The notes: generated from the sequence alone by a model not told the origin. Counted from the stretch's first letter, positions 27,221 to 37,985 are shown. The stretch is 64,000 bases of DNA from Corynebacterium propinquum DSM 44285 (GCF_000375525.1 NZ_AQXC01000001.1:186001-250000), one strand, 5' to 3'. Made by a program: numbers and translations.

Positions 27221-28447
27221 ATGACTGAATTTCTGCGCCGTCCGGCCGCGGGCATTCCGCCGGTACTGTCGTCTGCGGCAGAATTCCTCGCCGCCGCAGA
27301 TCGCATTGCAGGCGGCCACGGCCCCATTGCCATTGATACTGAGCGAGCCTCGGCCTTTCGTTACGACGACCGAGCTTTCCTAGTTCAGATTAAACGCGCT
27401 GGTGCTGGCATATTTTTGTTCGCGCCAGAAGGCCAGCGTGCCGAGCTTGGCGCCGCACTGGCCCCAGTAATCAACAAACTCACCTGGGTCGTGCACGCTG
27501 CTGTTTCTGATTTGCCGTGCCTTGCTTGGCTTGGGTTGTATCCCGCGCATCTCGTCGATACTGAGTTGGGTGGCCGACTTGCTGGCCTAACGCGGGTGGG
27601 GTTAGGCGCCATGTACGAAGATTTGCTTGGTGTACGCGTGGCCAAAGAACACAGTACGCAGAATTGGTCGTCGACCCCATTACCAAAGTCCTGGCTTGCT
27701 TATGCAGCATTAGACGTCGAAGAATTGCTGGAGCTTGCCGACGAAGTTGAGTATCTCCTGCGTTCCCAAGAAAAATGGGAATGGGCATTAGAAGAGTTCG
27801 AATACGTGCGCACACAACATCAAGATATCGTGGCACCAGATGTGCGGGAATGGCACGAAGTGAAAGGAATGCGCGGGTTAGAGCATCCGCGAGACCTCGC
27901 TATCGCCCGGGAAATTTGGATTGTGCGCGAAGATGTTGCCGCCCACGATGATATTTCACCTGGCAAAATCCTACCGAATAAGGTGATCCTCGCGATTGCT
28001 AGCCGAAGACCCGCAAACCTTGCGCAACTCAAGCGAGTTCCCGGTGCGAAGAATTCCCGCCTTGCACCAGGCACCTGGTTGGATGCTATTCGCCGAGCCG
28101 AAAACCTCCCAGTCTCCGAGCTTCCGGTTCCTGGAGAAGGAGAATTGGCTCACTGGAGAAATACTCAGGGGATCAATACCAGGCTGTGGAAAAAGCGCGA
28201 TCCGGATTCGTGGAATACCTGGGAATTAGTTCGCGAAGATATTCGGGAGCTTTCGTATGAGATCGCCGTCCCACATGAGAACCTCATAAACGCAACCAGC
28301 GTGAAAAAAATTACATGGGATATCACCGTGACTCATAACATCCGCACCGAGGATGATTTGGAGGATGCACTGGCGGCAGAAGGTCTACGAGAATGGCAAA
28401 AAGATATTATTTGGCCGGTTTTCGCGGAGCTTTTGCCTGAAGGATAA
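27221..28447 (+). CDS. ribonuclease D-like 3'-5' exonuclease with HRDC domain
   Basis: DEDDy-type exoribonuclease, expected to trim RNA 3' ends. In the 408-residue protein the acidic residues are in place: Asp39 and Glu41 (AIDTERASAF), Asp97 (HAAVSDLPC) and Tyr161/Asp165 (YAALDVEELL). An HRDC domain follows at about 215-300 (REIWIVREDVAAHDDISPGKILPNKVILAIASRRP). The C-terminal 100 residues form a second helical domain usual in RNase D. Its 3' end faces dxs across 79 bases. Confidence 0.93.
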   Translation: MTEFLRRPAAGIPPVLSSAAEFLAAADRIAGGHGPIAIDTERASAFRYDDRAFLVQIKRAGAGIFLFAPEGQRAELGAALAPVINKLTWVVHAAVSDLPCLAWLGLYPAHLVDTELGGRLAGLTRVGLGAMYEDLLGVRVAKEHSTQNWSSTPLPKSWLAYAALDVEELLELADEVEYLLRSQEKWEWALEEFEYVRTQHQDIVAPDVREWHEVKGMRGLEHPRDLAIAREIWIVREDVAAHDDISPGKILPNKVILAIASRRPANLAQLKRVPGAKNSRLAPGTWLDAIRRAENLPVSELPVPGEGELAHWRNTQGINTRLWKKRDPDSWNTWELVREDIRELSYEIAVPHENLINATSVKKITWDITVTHNIRTEDDLEDALAAEGLREWQKDIIWPVFAELLPEG

Positions 28448-28526
28448 CGGATAGCGCTTGGCGCTAAGAGCTAAGTTCTCATCAGGCCAGACTGCACCTA
28501 GAGCAACCTGGTACAGCGTACACCGC

Positions 28527-30416
28527 CTACCCGCGCCGGAGCTCACTGATTGCGGTAGAAATACCCGCGACATCCAACCCCACTTCAGCTAACAGCTCAT
28601 TTCGGGAGGCGTGTAATGGGAATACCGCAGGAAAACCAAGGTGACGCACCGGCGTCGTGATGCCAGCCGCGGAGAATTCTTCAGCGACCAGTGATCCTAT
28701 GCCACCGCGTACGATGCCATCTTCCACAGTTAACACGGCGTCGTGGTCCGAAGCCAAGCTATATAATGATTCCGCTACTGGAGAAACCCATCCTGGATCA
28801 ACCACAGTGACGTTTTCGTGAGCTTGCGCTGCAATAACAGCTGTCTCCACCATCGAGCCGACTGCTATAACAAGGACCGACTTGTCCAGTTCAACATTGT
28901 CCGAGCCCTCTTCAGCATCACTGTAATGCATGATATCGACTCCGTCGGCCAGCGATGCCCAAACCGGGAGTTCCGGCGGTAAGCTTCCTTTCGGGAAGCG
29001 AACAATCGTCGGGCCGTCGTCGACAAGCAAGGCTTCACGGAACAGCGCTGCCAACTGCACCCCGTCGCGCGGTGCGGCAATACGGATGCCTGGAACAACG
29101 CTCGCAACCGAAAGGTCCCACACACCGTTGTGGCTGGCCCCATCAGAGCCTGTCACACCAGCTCGATCCAAAACCAGAGTCACCGGCTGATCCAACAAGG
29201 CGACATCGAACAACAACTGGTCAAAAGCCCGGTTCAAAAAAGTGGAATACACTGCCACTACCGGATGGAAACCAGCCAATGCGAGACCGGATGCGGACGC
29301 TACTGCATGCTGTTCGGCGATGCCGACATCAAAAAAGCGGTCCGGAAAACGCTCGGCAAACGGTGCCAGGCCCGTTGGGCCCGCCATGGCGGCGGTAATT
29401 GCGACAATATCGGATCGCTTTTCGGCTGCCGCAAGTAATTCTTTCGTAAACACCTGGGTCCAACCAGGTTTCGATTTCGATTTCGGCAGGCCGGTCACCG
29501 GATCAATCGCTCCAGTGGAGTGCATCTGGTCAGCTTCATCATTAACCGCATGCTCATAGCCGTGGCCCTTCTCGGTAACCACGTGCACGATGATCGGCCC
29601 CTCGTAATTTTTCGCATAGCTAAAGGCCTGGTCAAGCGCATCGAAATCATGCCCATCAACAGGACCCACGTATTTCATGCCGAGTTCTGGAAACATCTCC
29701 GTAGGCAAAACGGTGTGCTTGACGCCTTCTTTGAAGGCATGCAGCGCCTCGAAAGCACGGTTTCCTACCCAGCCCATGGACTTCAACGTCTTTTTGCCGT
29801 GCTCCATCAGACCGTCATAAGGCCCAGAAATACGCAGGTGTGCGAGGTTTTCTGCAAACCCGCCAATGGTTGGCGAATAACTGCGCCCGTTATCGTTGAC
29901 GACGATGACCACATTGCGGTCTTTCCCCGCTGCAATATTATTGAGCGCTTCCCAGCACATTCCACCAGTCAGTGCACCATCGCCCACCACGGCCACGACA
30001 TTATGATTGCCGCGCCCATCCAGCGCGAAGCCTTTTGACATTCCATCGGCATAAGCCAAAGATGCGGAGGCATGGGAAGATTCGGTCCAGTCATGTTCCG
30101 ACTCCGCACGCGCGGTATAGCCAGACAACCCATCTTTTTGCCGCAAAGTCGTAAACCGATCAGCCCGGCCAGTCACAATTTTGTGCACATAGGACTGATG
30201 CGAAGTATCGAAGATGAATGGTTCTTCCGGGGAATCGAAAACTCGGTGCAGCGCGAGCGTCAGTTCCACCACACCCAAGTTCGGCCCCAAATGACCACCA
30301 GTTACTGAGACGTGTTCGATGAGAAAATCGCGAATTTCCTCCGCCAAGGTGGGGAGCTGTTCCGGGGACAGAGCCTTGAGGTCGGCGGGAGTGCGTATTC
30401 CGCGAAGAAGGCCCAT
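28527..30416 (-). CDS. dxs: 1-deoxy-D-xylulose-5-phosphate synthase
   Basis: Thiamine-diphosphate enzyme that joins pyruvate and glyceraldehyde 3-phosphate in the first step of the MEP isoprenoid pathway, which supplies decaprenyl phosphate for the cell wall and menaquinone. From ATG 30416 (GAGG eight bases upstream) it has 629 residues; the frame is open to 30443. Visible are [13 protein letters not shown], the ThDP motif [16 protein letters not shown], the pyrimidine-domain [12 protein letters not shown] and a C-terminal transketolase domain ([12 protein letters not shown]). No other MEP gene is adjacent. Confidence 0.97.
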   Translation of the reverse strand: MGLLRGIRTPADLKALSPEQLPTLAEEIRDFLIEHVSVTGGHLGPNLGVVELTLALHRVFDSPEEPFIFDTSHQSYVHKIVTGRADRFTTLRQKDGLSGYTARAESEHDWTESSHASASLAYADGMSKGFALDGRGNHNVVAVVGDGALTGGMCWEALNNIAAGKDRNVVIVVNDNGRSYSPTIGGFAENLAHLRISGPYDGLMEHGKKTLKSMGWVGNRAFEALHAFKEGVKHTVLPTEMFPELGMKYVGPVDGHDFDALDQAFSYAKNYEGPIIVHVVTEKGHGYEHAVNDEADQMHSTGAIDPVTGLPKSKSKPGWTQVFTKELLAAAEKRSDIVAITAAMAGPTGLAPFAERFPDRFFDVGIAEQHAVASASGLALAGFHPVVAVYSTFLNRAFDQLLFDVALLDQPVTLVLDRAGVTGSDGASHNGVWDLSVASVVPGIRIAAPRDGVQLAALFREALLVDDGPTIVRFPKGSLPPELPVWASLADGVDIMHYSDAEEGSDNVELDKSVLVIAVGSMVETAVIAAQAHENVTVVDPGWVSPVAESLYSLASDHDAVLTVEDGIVRGGIGSLVAEEFSAAGITTPVRHLGFPAVFPLHASRNELLAEVGLDVAGISTAISELRRG

Positions 30417-30509
30417 TGTCTCTACCTCAACTCCTCGTCTCATCTGTAATCGTCAGTAGCTAACGTTTCTATCTTACTCGGTACCCCTACAGAATCTGGA
30501 ACTGGTGAA

Positions 30510-31751
30510 TTACTCAGAGCTTATAGGTTTTTCCAACAGCGCCAAGACTTCGAAATGATGGGTGCCTGGAAATGCATTGACCAAAGTAAGCTTCTCGACG
30601 CGATAGCCGTTGTCTACCCAGCTTCGCAGATCGCGTGCACACGTCGCAGGATCACAACCGATGTGCACAATCCGCTGTGGGTTCGCCTGTGCTACTTGTT
30701 CGATGACGCGCGCGCCAGCACCTTTTCGTGGCGGATCAAGGACCACCGCATCGGGTGAATCCAGCTGCGCTACTGCTTTTTCCACCTGCATCTTGTGCAT
30801 CTCAACCCCCAAACCTGTGAGTGCAGGTTGGGTTTGTTCCATCGCAGCGGCAGAGGTATCCACACTATGTACCACGCTTGCCGACGGATCCTGTGGCTGC
30901 AATGCGCGCGCAATTGCCGGGATAAACAGTCCTACCCCGCCATACAGGTCCCACCCGGTTCCGCCGTCTGTGCGCTGAGTACCGGACAACCAATCAGTGA
31001 TCATCCTGGAATACTGTTGTGGGGCCCCGATGTGTGCTTGCCAAAACGCGGTGACGGGAAAATGGAAGGTCTTTCCGTCGGCGGTTTCCGTGACGGTCCC
31101 GCTGCCTTCTACTACCTTTTCGATTTTTTCCGTGCGTTTACCCCTGCCGGATTTGCGGGATTCTACGACGTGCCTTGTGCCAGTTGAATCCATGGCCACG
31201 ATCACTTCAGACCCAGGACGGAAACGCCGAGCATCGGTGCCGATAATATTGTCGGCTAGACCGTCGACAAGCTGGATGCATGCATGGTCGGTTACCAATT
31301 CATGGCTGTTTTTCTTGCGTAGCCCGGCCCGGCCGTTGTCGTCGACACCAAAGCGAACGCGGGTACGCCACCCTTTCTGGGGAGCAAGATCAACGGTGGC
31401 AACTTCCGGCAGTTGGGTGGTGTCCAGTTTCCCAATCCGCTGGAGCTGATCTAGCAGAACCGATCGCTTAAGCTCTGCTTCCTGCGCATAGTCAAGCGTG
31501 GAAAAATCGCAACAACCGGCCCCGGCAGCTGCCGCAGGGCAACGTGGTGACGTGCGATAATCACTAGGCGCAATTATTGCCGCAATTTCGCCAGCAATAA
31601 AAGATTTCTTTTCTTTAGTGATGTGCACCTGCACCCGGTCACCGGGATAAGTGGAACCAACGAACACCACGCGGCCGTCGTCGGCAGTTCCGATTCCGAC
31701 ACCGCCGTGCCCCATCCGCTCGATGGTCAATTCAAGACTAGCTGCAGCCAC
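30510..31751 (-). CDS. TRAM-domain class I RNA (uracil-5-)methyltransferase, RumA/TrmA family
   Basis: S-adenosylmethionine-dependent RNA methyltransferase. The 413-residue protein has an N-terminal TRAM domain (ELTIERMGHGGVGIGTADDGRVVFV), a cysteine cluster (CPAAAAGAGCCDF) that may hold an iron-sulfur cluster as in RumA, a Rossmann region with DLYGGVGLF, DPPRKGAG and the catalytic region IVHIGCDPATCARDL containing the nucleophile cysteine. Which RNA uridine is methylated cannot be told. It follows the DUF3710 gene after only 2 bases, a pairing conserved in relatives (Rv2689c and neighbours, from memory). Confidence 0.88.
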   Translation of the reverse strand: MAAASLELTIERMGHGGVGIGTADDGRVVFVGSTYPGDRVQVHITKEKKSFIAGEIAAIIAPSDYRTSPRCPAAAAGAGCCDFSTLDYAQEAELKRSVLLDQLQRIGKLDTTQLPEVATVDLAPQKGWRTRVRFGVDDNGRAGLRKKNSHELVTDHACIQLVDGLADNIIGTDARRFRPGSEVIVAMDSTGTRHVVESRKSGRGKRTEKIEKVVEGSGTVTETADGKTFHFPVTAFWQAHIGAPQQYSRMITDWLSGTQRTDGGTGWDLYGGVGLFIPAIARALQPQDPSASVVHSVDTSAAAMEQTQPALTGLGVEMHKMQVEKAVAQLDSPDAVVLDPPRKGAGARVIEQVAQANPQRIVHIGCDPATCARDLRSWVDNGYRVEKLTLVNAFPGTHHFEVLALLEKPISSE

Positions 31752-31753
31752 TA

Positions 31754-32674
31754 CTATCGCTGTTCCTTCGTATTTTCTGGTTTCATTGCGTTCGTACCAT
31801 CCGTACTTGCAGCCCCGCGCCCATTATCTGCAGGCTCCCCGGCTGCATCCCGGAGCGCTTGTTTCGCTTCATCCACTCGTGGAGATTGCTGTTGGCTTTG
31901 TGTTTGGCGTTGCTGCATCGCTTGTTGGATCTGCTGCATCAAACTGGCAGGCATCGTCACTGGCAAAGAATTTCCTGCCAGAATTGGTTTGTCGCCGCGA
32001 TAAACGAAAGTCCGCGCAATCACCTCACGCGCAAGTTCCGCTAATTGCTCAGCCCGTTGCGCTGGGCCTGCCAGGGTAACGCGTAGCATCCAGCGGGGCT
32101 TTTCTGCACCGATGACCCGGGTGACGGCTTGTTTATTCTCACCAACAACTTCCTTTCCCCACGGGCCTTGTTCAAAGCGCACCTCGGCGCCACTTTGCGC
32201 CATGCTTTCAGCAATCTCGCCAGCGGCTTCTTCCCATTGACCCGTAGACGACGGTGCTGCGAACGCGATCGGGGTCAACCTGCCATAGTGGGTCACCAAA
32301 TGCAGCATCTTGGGCCCTTTTTCCCCCATTTCAACTTGCACTTGGGAGTCTTTTGGCACGGCAAGTTTGACTGATCCTAGGTCAAGCAGCCCCGAAGAAA
32401 AATCTCCGAAATCAAATTCGTTGATATCGACAGTATCCCCATCGAACGGTCCGGTTTCTCCGGGCACACTGGTATCACCTGGCACAGATGGAATTGGTGA
32501 TCCTTCCTGCACCTCATTGGTCTCGGTTGACGAATCATCAGAAATATTGTTCTCAGCAGCATCTGCCACATCGGTTACACCGGTTGCGTCAACCGCTTCG
32601 TCGTTACTTCCGACGTTTGCTGCCTCATCAGCCTTCGCTGCCTTTTTCTTCTTAGAAAAACCCCACAATGCCAT
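31754..32674 (-). CDS. DUF3710 domain-containing protein
   Basis: Conserved actinobacterial protein of unknown function. The 306-residue product has a basic N-terminus (FSKKKKAAKADEA), a long acidic disordered segment (about 15-85), the DUF3710 core (about 95-230; LDLGSVKLAVPKD, VRFEQGPWGKEVVG, PRWMLRVTLAGPA) and a Gln-rich C-terminus. No membrane helix is visible. ATG preceded by AAAGGA. The 268 bases upstream, up to dut, contain no gene; I see only a short direct repeat (GTGGCGGTTGTA / GTGGCGGTCGTA) there. Confidence 0.82.
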   Translation of the reverse strand: MALWGFSKKKKAAKADEAANVGSNDEAVDATGVTDVADAAENNISDDSSTETNEVQEGSPIPSVPGDTSVPGETGPFDGDTVDINEFDFGDFSSGLLDLGSVKLAVPKDSQVQVEMGEKGPKMLHLVTHYGRLTPIAFAAPSSTGQWEEAAGEIAESMAQSGAEVRFEQGPWGKEVVGENKQAVTRVIGAEKPRWMLRVTLAGPAQRAEQLAELAREVIARTFVYRGDKPILAGNSLPVTMPASLMQQIQQAMQQRQTQSQQQSPRVDEAKQALRDAAGEPADNGRGAASTDGTNAMKPENTKEQR

Positions 32675-32942
32675 GCTGAGTATCGTCCTTTCCCGCAGCG
32701 GACTCCCCGCTACATATCATTGGCATCGTCCCTATCATCATGCCTGATGGTACGACCGCCACAGTGAATACAACCGCCACGGTCACGAATTAAGACAATG
32801 CACAATGACCTTCGTGTCTTTTTGTTGGTTCCACTAGTACGTCTTTGATTCACAACGATACTTGGATCGGGAACACGCTTCTAGAATCCTTCTACACCGC
32901 TGCAACGCGGTCTCGCCAATTAAACTTAGATACGCTTGGGTT

Positions 32943-33395
32943 CTAGTGCGTTCCAGTCGAGCCGTAACCACCGGTTCCGCGTTCTGTCTCAGAAAGTTCG
33001 GCGGTTTCGACAAAGTCAACTAATTCCACTCGTTGGATCACCAATTGCGCAATGCGCATTCCCCGGGTGATGTCAATGGAGTTTTCGGGGTCATGGTTAA
33101 TCAAACAAACTTTGATTTCTCCGCGATATTGCGCGTCGATAGTGCCCGGTGTATTCACAACGCTAAGGCCATGCCGCGCAGCAAGCCCTGAACGGGGGTG
33201 AACCAGCCCGACGGTACCTTCTGGCAACGCGATAGCAATGCCAGTCCCGACGAGAGCTCGTTGCCCGGGGGCCAGACTGATATCTTCCGTAGCGCACAAA
33301 TCTGCCCCGGCATCCCCAGGGTGTGCCCGAACGGGCAGCGGTATTTCGGGGTCCAATCGTCGAACTTGGACCTGGCTAAATTGAGATACGCTCAT
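32943..33395 (-). CDS. dut: deoxyuridine 5'-triphosphate nucleotidohydrolase
   Basis: Hydrolyses dUTP to dUMP, keeping uracil out of DNA. From ATG 33395 it has 150 residues with the five trimeric dUTPase motifs, among them [11 protein letters not shown] (1), [12 protein letters not shown] (3), [13 protein letters not shown] (with the Asp) and the C-terminal [11 protein letters not shown] (5). A longer reading to 33584 only adds non-homologous residues. A TAACCT hexamer lies 8 bases before the ATG and no ribosome-binding site is visible, so this may be another leaderless gene. Divergent from the DUF3093 gene. Confidence 0.96.
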   Translation of the reverse strand: MSVSQFSQVQVRRLDPEIPLPVRAHPGDAGADLCATEDISLAPGQRALVGTGIAIALPEGTVGLVHPRSGLAARHGLSVVNTPGTIDAQYRGEIKVCLINHDPENSIDITRGMRIAQLVIQRVELVDFVETAELSETERGTGGYGSTGTH

Positions 33396-33513
33396 GTACT
33401 GCAAGGTTACCCGTCGAAGGTCTCCATGTCGCAGTTGGTCTTGGTTGGCCTGGATTGTTCTGGGGTGGTTAGCGGTGACCTGGAGTGGTCGTGGATTCTT
33501 CTCGGGAACTACC

Positions 33514-34089
33514 ATGGCCGTTATGAGCTCATCTGCCAATTCAGCTGACGCTGCTAATTCAGAAAATCCACACCCTGCCGCCAAGTCTGCTCCAGCCCCC
33601 GAAGTGCTGTATCAAGAGCGTCAATGGGTCCCTTGGCACTGGTGGCTGATTGCCCTAGTTGCAGTTGTGATCGGCACCGGCCAACTAGCGCTAAACCGAA
33701 ATCTCTGGTGGTTCGCAATACCTTTTTTGGTTGTCGCTGCATTGGCAACCTGGGTGTTGATCCACCTATCTTCCACCGTTATCCGCGTCGAACGTGATTC
33801 CGACGGCACGCGGTGGCTGGTAGCCGGTTCAGCACAATTGCCCTCGGACGTCGTCAGCCGTAGCTTGGCTGTCCCAAAGAGTGCAAAACGGAATGCCATG
33901 GGTCCACAACTTGATCCTGCCGCCTTTTTGGTGACACACAGTTGGGTTCCGCATCTCGTGATGTTGGTGCTTGACGACGACGATGACCCCACCCCATATT
34001 GGTTGGTCAGCGCGAAAAACCCACGCGCTATTTTAGAAGCCTTCGTTCCGGACCAAGCTGCACAGGCCACAAATCCGATAGGTAGTTAG
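33514..34089 (+). CDS. DUF3093 membrane protein
   Basis: Membrane protein of unknown function, conserved next to dut in actinobacteria (Rv2698). From ATG 33514 it has 191 residues; ATG 33523 is equally possible. It has a Pro/Ala/Ser-rich N-terminus, then [22 protein letters not shown] and a second hydrophobic segment (about 50-92), and a soluble domain with [32 protein letters not shown] and [14 protein letters not shown]. The stop codon runs into a small terminator hairpin. Confidence 0.82.
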   Translation: MAVMSSSANSADAANSENPHPAAKSAPAPEVLYQERQWVPWHWWLIALVAVVIGTGQLALNRNLWWFAIPFLVVAALATWVLIHLSSTVIRVERDSDGTRWLVAGSAQLPSDVVSRSLAVPKSAKRNAMGPQLDPAAFLVTHSWVPHLVMLVLDDDDDPTPYWLVSAKNPRAILEAFVPDQAAQATNPIGS

Positions 34090-34110
34090 CAGCATTCTGC
34101 TGCAGTTTTG
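34089..34110. terminator. small hairpin after the DUF3093 gene
   Basis: GCAGCA (34089-34094) and TGCTGC (34098-34103) with a 3-base loop, followed by AGTTTTG. It overlaps the last base of the stop codon and lies between two converging genes. Confidence 0.5.
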
Positions 34111-34155
34111 CCAGGCTGCAATTGGGCGCAACCTGGATTTGTACGCGAGAAAGAT

Positions 34156-34446
34156 TTACGCGCAGTCGAGGCAAATTTTTAACCCGTCTTCTTCATGCGA
34201 AAAACGGTTTTTGCGTTGCACTAAAAAGCAGCTATCACAGGTAAATTCGTCGGCCTGGCGTGGCACAACGTTGACGTTGAGTTCTTCACCTGAAACGTCA
34301 ACTGTTGGCGGCTCGAAAGGCTCAACGATTTCCCCGTCTTCATCCATGGGGTCGGAATCGCTCTCCGCAGCCTTGAGCCCTTCCAACGAATCTGCTTCCA
34401 ATTCGTCTTCTGGGCGAGTGCGGGCCGCATCGTAGTCTGTAGCCAT
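34156..34446 (-). CDS. DUF4193 zinc-ribbon protein
   Basis: Small conserved actinobacterial protein (96 residues from ATG 34446; counterpart Rv2699c). The first two thirds are strongly acidic (RPEDELEADSLEGLKAAESDSDPMDEDGE). The C-terminus carries two CxxC pairs, Cys70/73 and Cys92/95, forming a probable zinc ribbon (TCDSCFLVQRKNR ... KICLDC). Acidic region plus zinc ribbon suggests a protein-binding partner such as a transcription or translation factor, but no function is established. Confidence 0.85.
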   Translation of the reverse strand: MATDYDAARTRPEDELEADSLEGLKAAESDSDPMDEDGEIVEPFEPPTVDVSGEELNVNVVPRQADEFTCDSCFLVQRKNRFSHEEDGLKICLDCA

Positions 34447-34638
34447 TATCCACGTCCTATTGAGTGATTGATTAATGTCGAAACCGAGCATCCGAACAAT
34501 CAGGCCTTGGTGCTTGAAGTGCTTGAAGCCTTGTGATCGATTACTCGATGGTTTTTCTCAGTGTATGTGCGTCGGATACTAAGCTAAAATAATTATATTG
34601 TCATATTTCCAGCTCATCAGCGCTTTTTGCCACTCAAT

Positions 34639-35562
34639 TTAATCATCAGTTGTAGACGGAAGCGCCTCTAATGCCCCTGCTGCGCGCAACTCATCCTGCA
34701 TGCGTTCTGCCAACCCGGGCGCATAGGCAACAAGAACTTCCCCCTGACTGCCCTCAGTAGCAAACTCGGGGGCATGTACGACAGCCCCTGCTTCTGCGGC
34801 AATCAACATGCCTGCCGCATAATCCCATTTGTTTAACGCTGCTTCATAGAAGACATCGACCTGCCCACAGGCCACCCGACACAGGTCAAGGGCTGCCGAA
34901 CCCATACGTCGGATATCCCGCACACGCCCCAACAGCTTGGTTAAAACTTCGGCTTGGCGCACACGCCTACTGCCTTCGTAGGAAAACCCCGTTGCTACCA
35001 GTGCGAGTGAGGGATCCGTCACAGTATTGGCCTGTAAAGGTTCAACTTCCCCAGTTGCATCCTGCCTAGTCGCTCCACCTCCAAGGTGTGCGGAATACAT
35101 TTGTTGACGCTCGACGTTATACACCGCACCGGCTACAGGCATGCCATTCCATACCGCCGCTACGGAAACCGAATACTCCGGAATACCGTACAAGAAGTTC
35201 ACGGTGCCGTCGATGGGATCAATAATCCACTCGATCCCACTGGTCCCGACATATCCCGCCCCTTCTTCGCCAACAATGCCGTCGGCAGGTCGAAGTTGCT
35301 GCAGCTTGCCGACGAGCGCGGCCTCGGTGGCTTTGTCGACTGCGGTGACAGGATCAACCGCGCTACTTTTTGTTTCTACGGTCCGTGCAATCGCAGTAGA
35401 ACTTCCAATTTCTTCACTACGGCGCGTAATTACTGCTCCGCCGAGCCTCGCTAACTCGATAGCGATCTCTCGTAGCTGGTCTGCGCTTTTCTCTCGGTGT
35501 TGCTGACAGAATTCTGCAAAGGAAGCAAGCACTGAATTACATTGAGTCGCACCGGTATTCAT
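34639..35562 (-). CDS. suhB: inositol monophosphatase family protein (SuhB-like)
   Basis: Lithium-sensitive phosphatase fold that removes phosphate from inositol phosphate or related sugars. The 307-residue protein has the metal-binding motifs VGEEGAG, WIIDPIDGTVNF and KWDYAAGMLIAAEAGA. The first 25 residues (SVLASFAEFCQQ) are outside the family core, so the true start might be internal. A substrate role in inositol supply for PI synthesis (pgsA, pimA in this window) is reasonable but inferred. It is divergent from ppgK across 44 bases. Confidence 0.9.
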   Translation of the reverse strand: MNTGATQCNSVLASFAEFCQQHREKSADQLREIAIELARLGGAVITRRSEEIGSSTAIARTVETKSSAVDPVTAVDKATEAALVGKLQQLRPADGIVGEEGAGYVGTSGIEWIIDPIDGTVNFLYGIPEYSVSVAAVWNGMPVAGAVYNVERQQMYSAHLGGGATRQDATGEVEPLQANTVTDPSLALVATGFSYEGSRRVRQAEVLTKLLGRVRDIRRMGSAALDLCRVACGQVDVFYEAALNKWDYAAGMLIAAEAGAVVHAPEFATEGSQGEVLVAYAPGLAERMQDELRAAGALEALPSTTDD

Positions 35563-35593
35563 ACCCTCACCGTACTCGTTACTTATCGTGCGC

Positions 35594-35599
35594 TAATCT
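35594..35599 (+). promoter_or_regulatory. -10 box TAATCT, predicted leaderless start
   Basis: TAATCT ends 7 bases before the ppgK ATG at 35607 with no ribosome-binding site between them. The divergent suhB start at 35562 is close by, so the two promoters overlap. Confidence 0.55.
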
Positions 35600-35606
35600 G
35601 TCACCC

Positions 35607-36371
35607 ATGTGCGAACAGCAACTCGGTTTTGGCATCGATATCGGAGGCTCTGGAACAAAAGGTGCCTTGGTTAATTTGCATACTGGCGAATTTATCGGTG
35701 AGCGAATTAAGTACGAGACTCCCAAGCCAGCGACCCCTGAAGCCGTCGCTGCGACCGTAGCAAAGATCATTGACCAGGCAGACTGGGATGGTCCCGTGGG
35801 GATCGCTTTGCCCGGTGTCGTTCGCGGATCGTCTATGCTTACTGCCGCTAATATCGACCCATCCTGGCTGCATGCAAACATTCACGACGTTTTCAGTGCA
35901 GTACTGGGCGAGCGCGCAATCACATTTCTCAATGACGCCGACGCCGCAGGATTGGCAGAAGTCGCATATGGCAACCCGCAAGCGCAATCAGGTTCAGTCA
36001 TCTTTTTGACGATTGGCACAGGTATCGGCTCTGCATTCTTAGTTGAGGGCAAACTATTTCCAAACACGGAACTTGGTCACCTTCTGATTGGCAATGAAGA
36101 AGCCGAAAAAATCGCTTCCTCCGGGGTAAAGAAATCGCTTGGTTTAAGTTTTGATGACTGGGCACCGAGATTAGAAAAGGTTCTCGGCGAATATGAGCGA
36201 CTATTCAACCCTGCCGCTTTTGTGATCGGTGGAGGAATTTCGCGCAAATCCGCTCGCTGGCTACCGCTACTTCAGCTTTCCACCCCGATCATCCCGGCAA
36301 CACTGTTAAATCGTGCGGGGATCGTAGGCGCAGCGCTTGCTGCTCACTCACCCGAGTATATTGCCGGTTAA
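35607..36371 (+). CDS. ppgK: polyphosphate glucokinase
   Basis: Phosphorylates glucose with polyphosphate (and ATP) as donor, giving PTS-independent entry of glucose into metabolism. The 254-residue ROK-family kinase has the phosphate loop GIDIGGSGTKGALV, VGIALPGVV, the catalytic FLNDADAAGLAE, LTIGTGIGSAF and PAAFVIGGGISRKS. Length and position between suhB and sigA match PpgK of other corynebacteria. This enzyme gains weight because the sugar-PTS genes that often follow sugR are not found at 62.3 kb. Confidence 0.93.
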   Translation: MCEQQLGFGIDIGGSGTKGALVNLHTGEFIGERIKYETPKPATPEAVAATVAKIIDQADWDGPVGIALPGVVRGSSMLTAANIDPSWLHANIHDVFSAVLGERAITFLNDADAAGLAEVAYGNPQAQSGSVIFLTIGTGIGSAFLVEGKLFPNTELGHLLIGNEEAEKIASSGVKKSLGLSFDDWAPRLEKVLGEYERLFNPAAFVIGGGISRKSARWLPLLQLSTPIIPATLLNRAGIVGAALAAHSPEYIAG

Positions 36372-36425
36372 CCCAAGGTTTGGCCCTAGACAGGCCTGAA
36401 CGAACACAAAACATTGATCGTCCGT

Positions 36426-36431
36426 TATACT
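36426..36431 (+). promoter_or_regulatory. sigA: possible -10 box TATACT upstream of sigA
   Basis: TATACT matches the housekeeping -10 consensus except at one position. It lies about 170-200 bases before the sigA start codon candidates and no good -35 is found, so sigA would have a long leader. Nothing else is recognised in 36372-36596. Confidence 0.35.
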
Positions 36432-36626
36432 GGGCGCTCATTCCCGACAATTAACCAACTTCATGATGCGCGCTTAACACCGTGATGCTGAAATGATTGT
36501 GGCATGTCACCGCGAGCACAAGATTCTTGCAGGTGTGACAAGGCAGTCAATTCAGCAGCCACAACCCAGTGCGCACATAGGTAGGCTTGTTCATTGATGT
36601 CAGTACAATTCGGCGAAAGGGCGTAC

Positions 36627-37985
36627 GTGTCAGCCACTGAATCTTCCGATCAGCCTCTCGATGAGAGCACACCAAGCTCTGCGCGTGCACGTGGCGCGAA
36701 GACAGCTTCTAGGAAGTCAACCAGCAAGTCGGCGTCGAAGTCTGCTCAGGCCAAGACCGGCAAAGCTTCGCAAACCAGTGTCTCCATCGAGCCCGAAGAA
36801 ATTCCTGCGGCCACAGCACCAGTCACTGATCCGGTGCTGGATGAGCCCATTGACGGGACCGATGATGATCCCGATGTTGAGCCAGACCTCGACGACGCCG
36901 ACGCCTTCGACGACGAGCCTCTTGACGAACAAGAAGCTGCTGAACCAGAGCTTGGCGAAGAAGACGAGGAAGACGCTGGCAATTCCGTTTGGGACGAGGA
37001 CGAATCCGCGGCGCTGCGCCAAGCGCGCAAAGATGCTGAACTTACTGCATCAGCAGACTCTGTACGGGCATATTTAAAGCAAATCGGTAAGGTCGCTCTG
37101 CTTAATGCGGAGCAGGAGGTTTCACTCGCAGAACGCATCGAAGCCGGCCTTTACGCGCAGTTCCGTATCGAAGAAATGTCGAAAGCACTCGAAGCTGGAG
37201 ACAAGCAGGCGAAGCTCTCTCCTGCCCTGAAACGCGACCTGCGCTCGATCGCCCGCGACGGGCGTAAGGCCAAGAACCACTTGCTGGAAGCAAACCTTCG
37301 GTTGGTGGTCTCACTAGCAAAGCGTTATACCGGTCGCGGTATGGCCTTTTTGGATTTGATCCAGGAAGGAAACCTGGGCTTGATCCGTGCTGTCGAGAAA
37401 TTCGACTACACAAAAGGCTACAAGTTTTCTACCTACGCCACGTGGTGGATTCGCCAAGCCATCACTCGAGCGATGGCAGACCAGGCCCGCACCATTCGTA
37501 TTCCGGTGCACATGGTTGAGGTCATCAACAAATTAGGCCGGATTCAGCGCGAATTGCTACAAGACCTGGGGCGCGAACCTACGCCGCAGGAGTTGGCAAA
37601 GGAAATGGACATCACCGAGGAAAAGGTGATGGAAATCCAGCAGTACGCTCGCGAGCCAATTTCGTTGGACCAGACCATCGGTGATGAAGGTGATAGCCAG
37701 CTCGGAGACTTCATTGAGGATTCCGAAGCTGTCATTGCCGTTGACGCGGTCTCGTTCACGCTGTTGCAAGATCAGCTGCAAGACGTTCTGACGACGTTGT
37801 CGGAACGTGAGGCCGGCGTCGTCCGCCTTCGTTTTGGTTTGACCGACGGTATGCCGCGTACGCTGGATGAAATCGGCCAAGTTTACGGAGTCACCCGCGA
37901 ACGCATCCGGCAAATCGAATCGAAGACGATGTCGAAATTGCGCCACCCTTCGCGCTCGCAGGTCCTCCGCGACTACTTAGATTAA
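36627..37985 (+). CDS. sigA: principal RNA polymerase sigma factor SigA
   Basis: Housekeeping sigma-70 factor. The GTG at 36627 with AAAGG six bases upstream gives 452 residues ([13 protein letters not shown]...); ATG 36597 in frame is an alternative with a poorer site. The first 150 residues are low-complexity, Ala/Ser/Lys- then Asp/Glu-rich, as in actinobacterial group 1 factors. Then come region 1.2 ([20 protein letters not shown]), region 2 ([49 protein letters not shown]), region 3 and region 4.2 ([30 protein letters not shown]). The last codons take part in a tandem repeat. Confidence 0.97.
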   Translation: MSATESSDQPLDESTPSSARARGAKTASRKSTSKSASKSAQAKTGKASQTSVSIEPEEIPAATAPVTDPVLDEPIDGTDDDPDVEPDLDDADAFDDEPLDEQEAAEPELGEEDEEDAGNSVWDEDESAALRQARKDAELTASADSVRAYLKQIGKVALLNAEQEVSLAERIEAGLYAQFRIEEMSKALEAGDKQAKLSPALKRDLRSIARDGRKAKNHLLEANLRLVVSLAKRYTGRGMAFLDLIQEGNLGLIRAVEKFDYTKGYKFSTYATWWIRQAITRAMADQARTIRIPVHMVEVINKLGRIQRELLQDLGREPTPQELAKEMDITEEKVMEIQQYAREPISLDQTIGDEGDSQLGDFIEDSEAVIAVDAVSFTLLQDQLQDVLTTLSEREAGVVRLRFGLTDGMPRTLDEIGQVYGVTRERIRQIESKTMSKLRHPSRSQVLRDYLD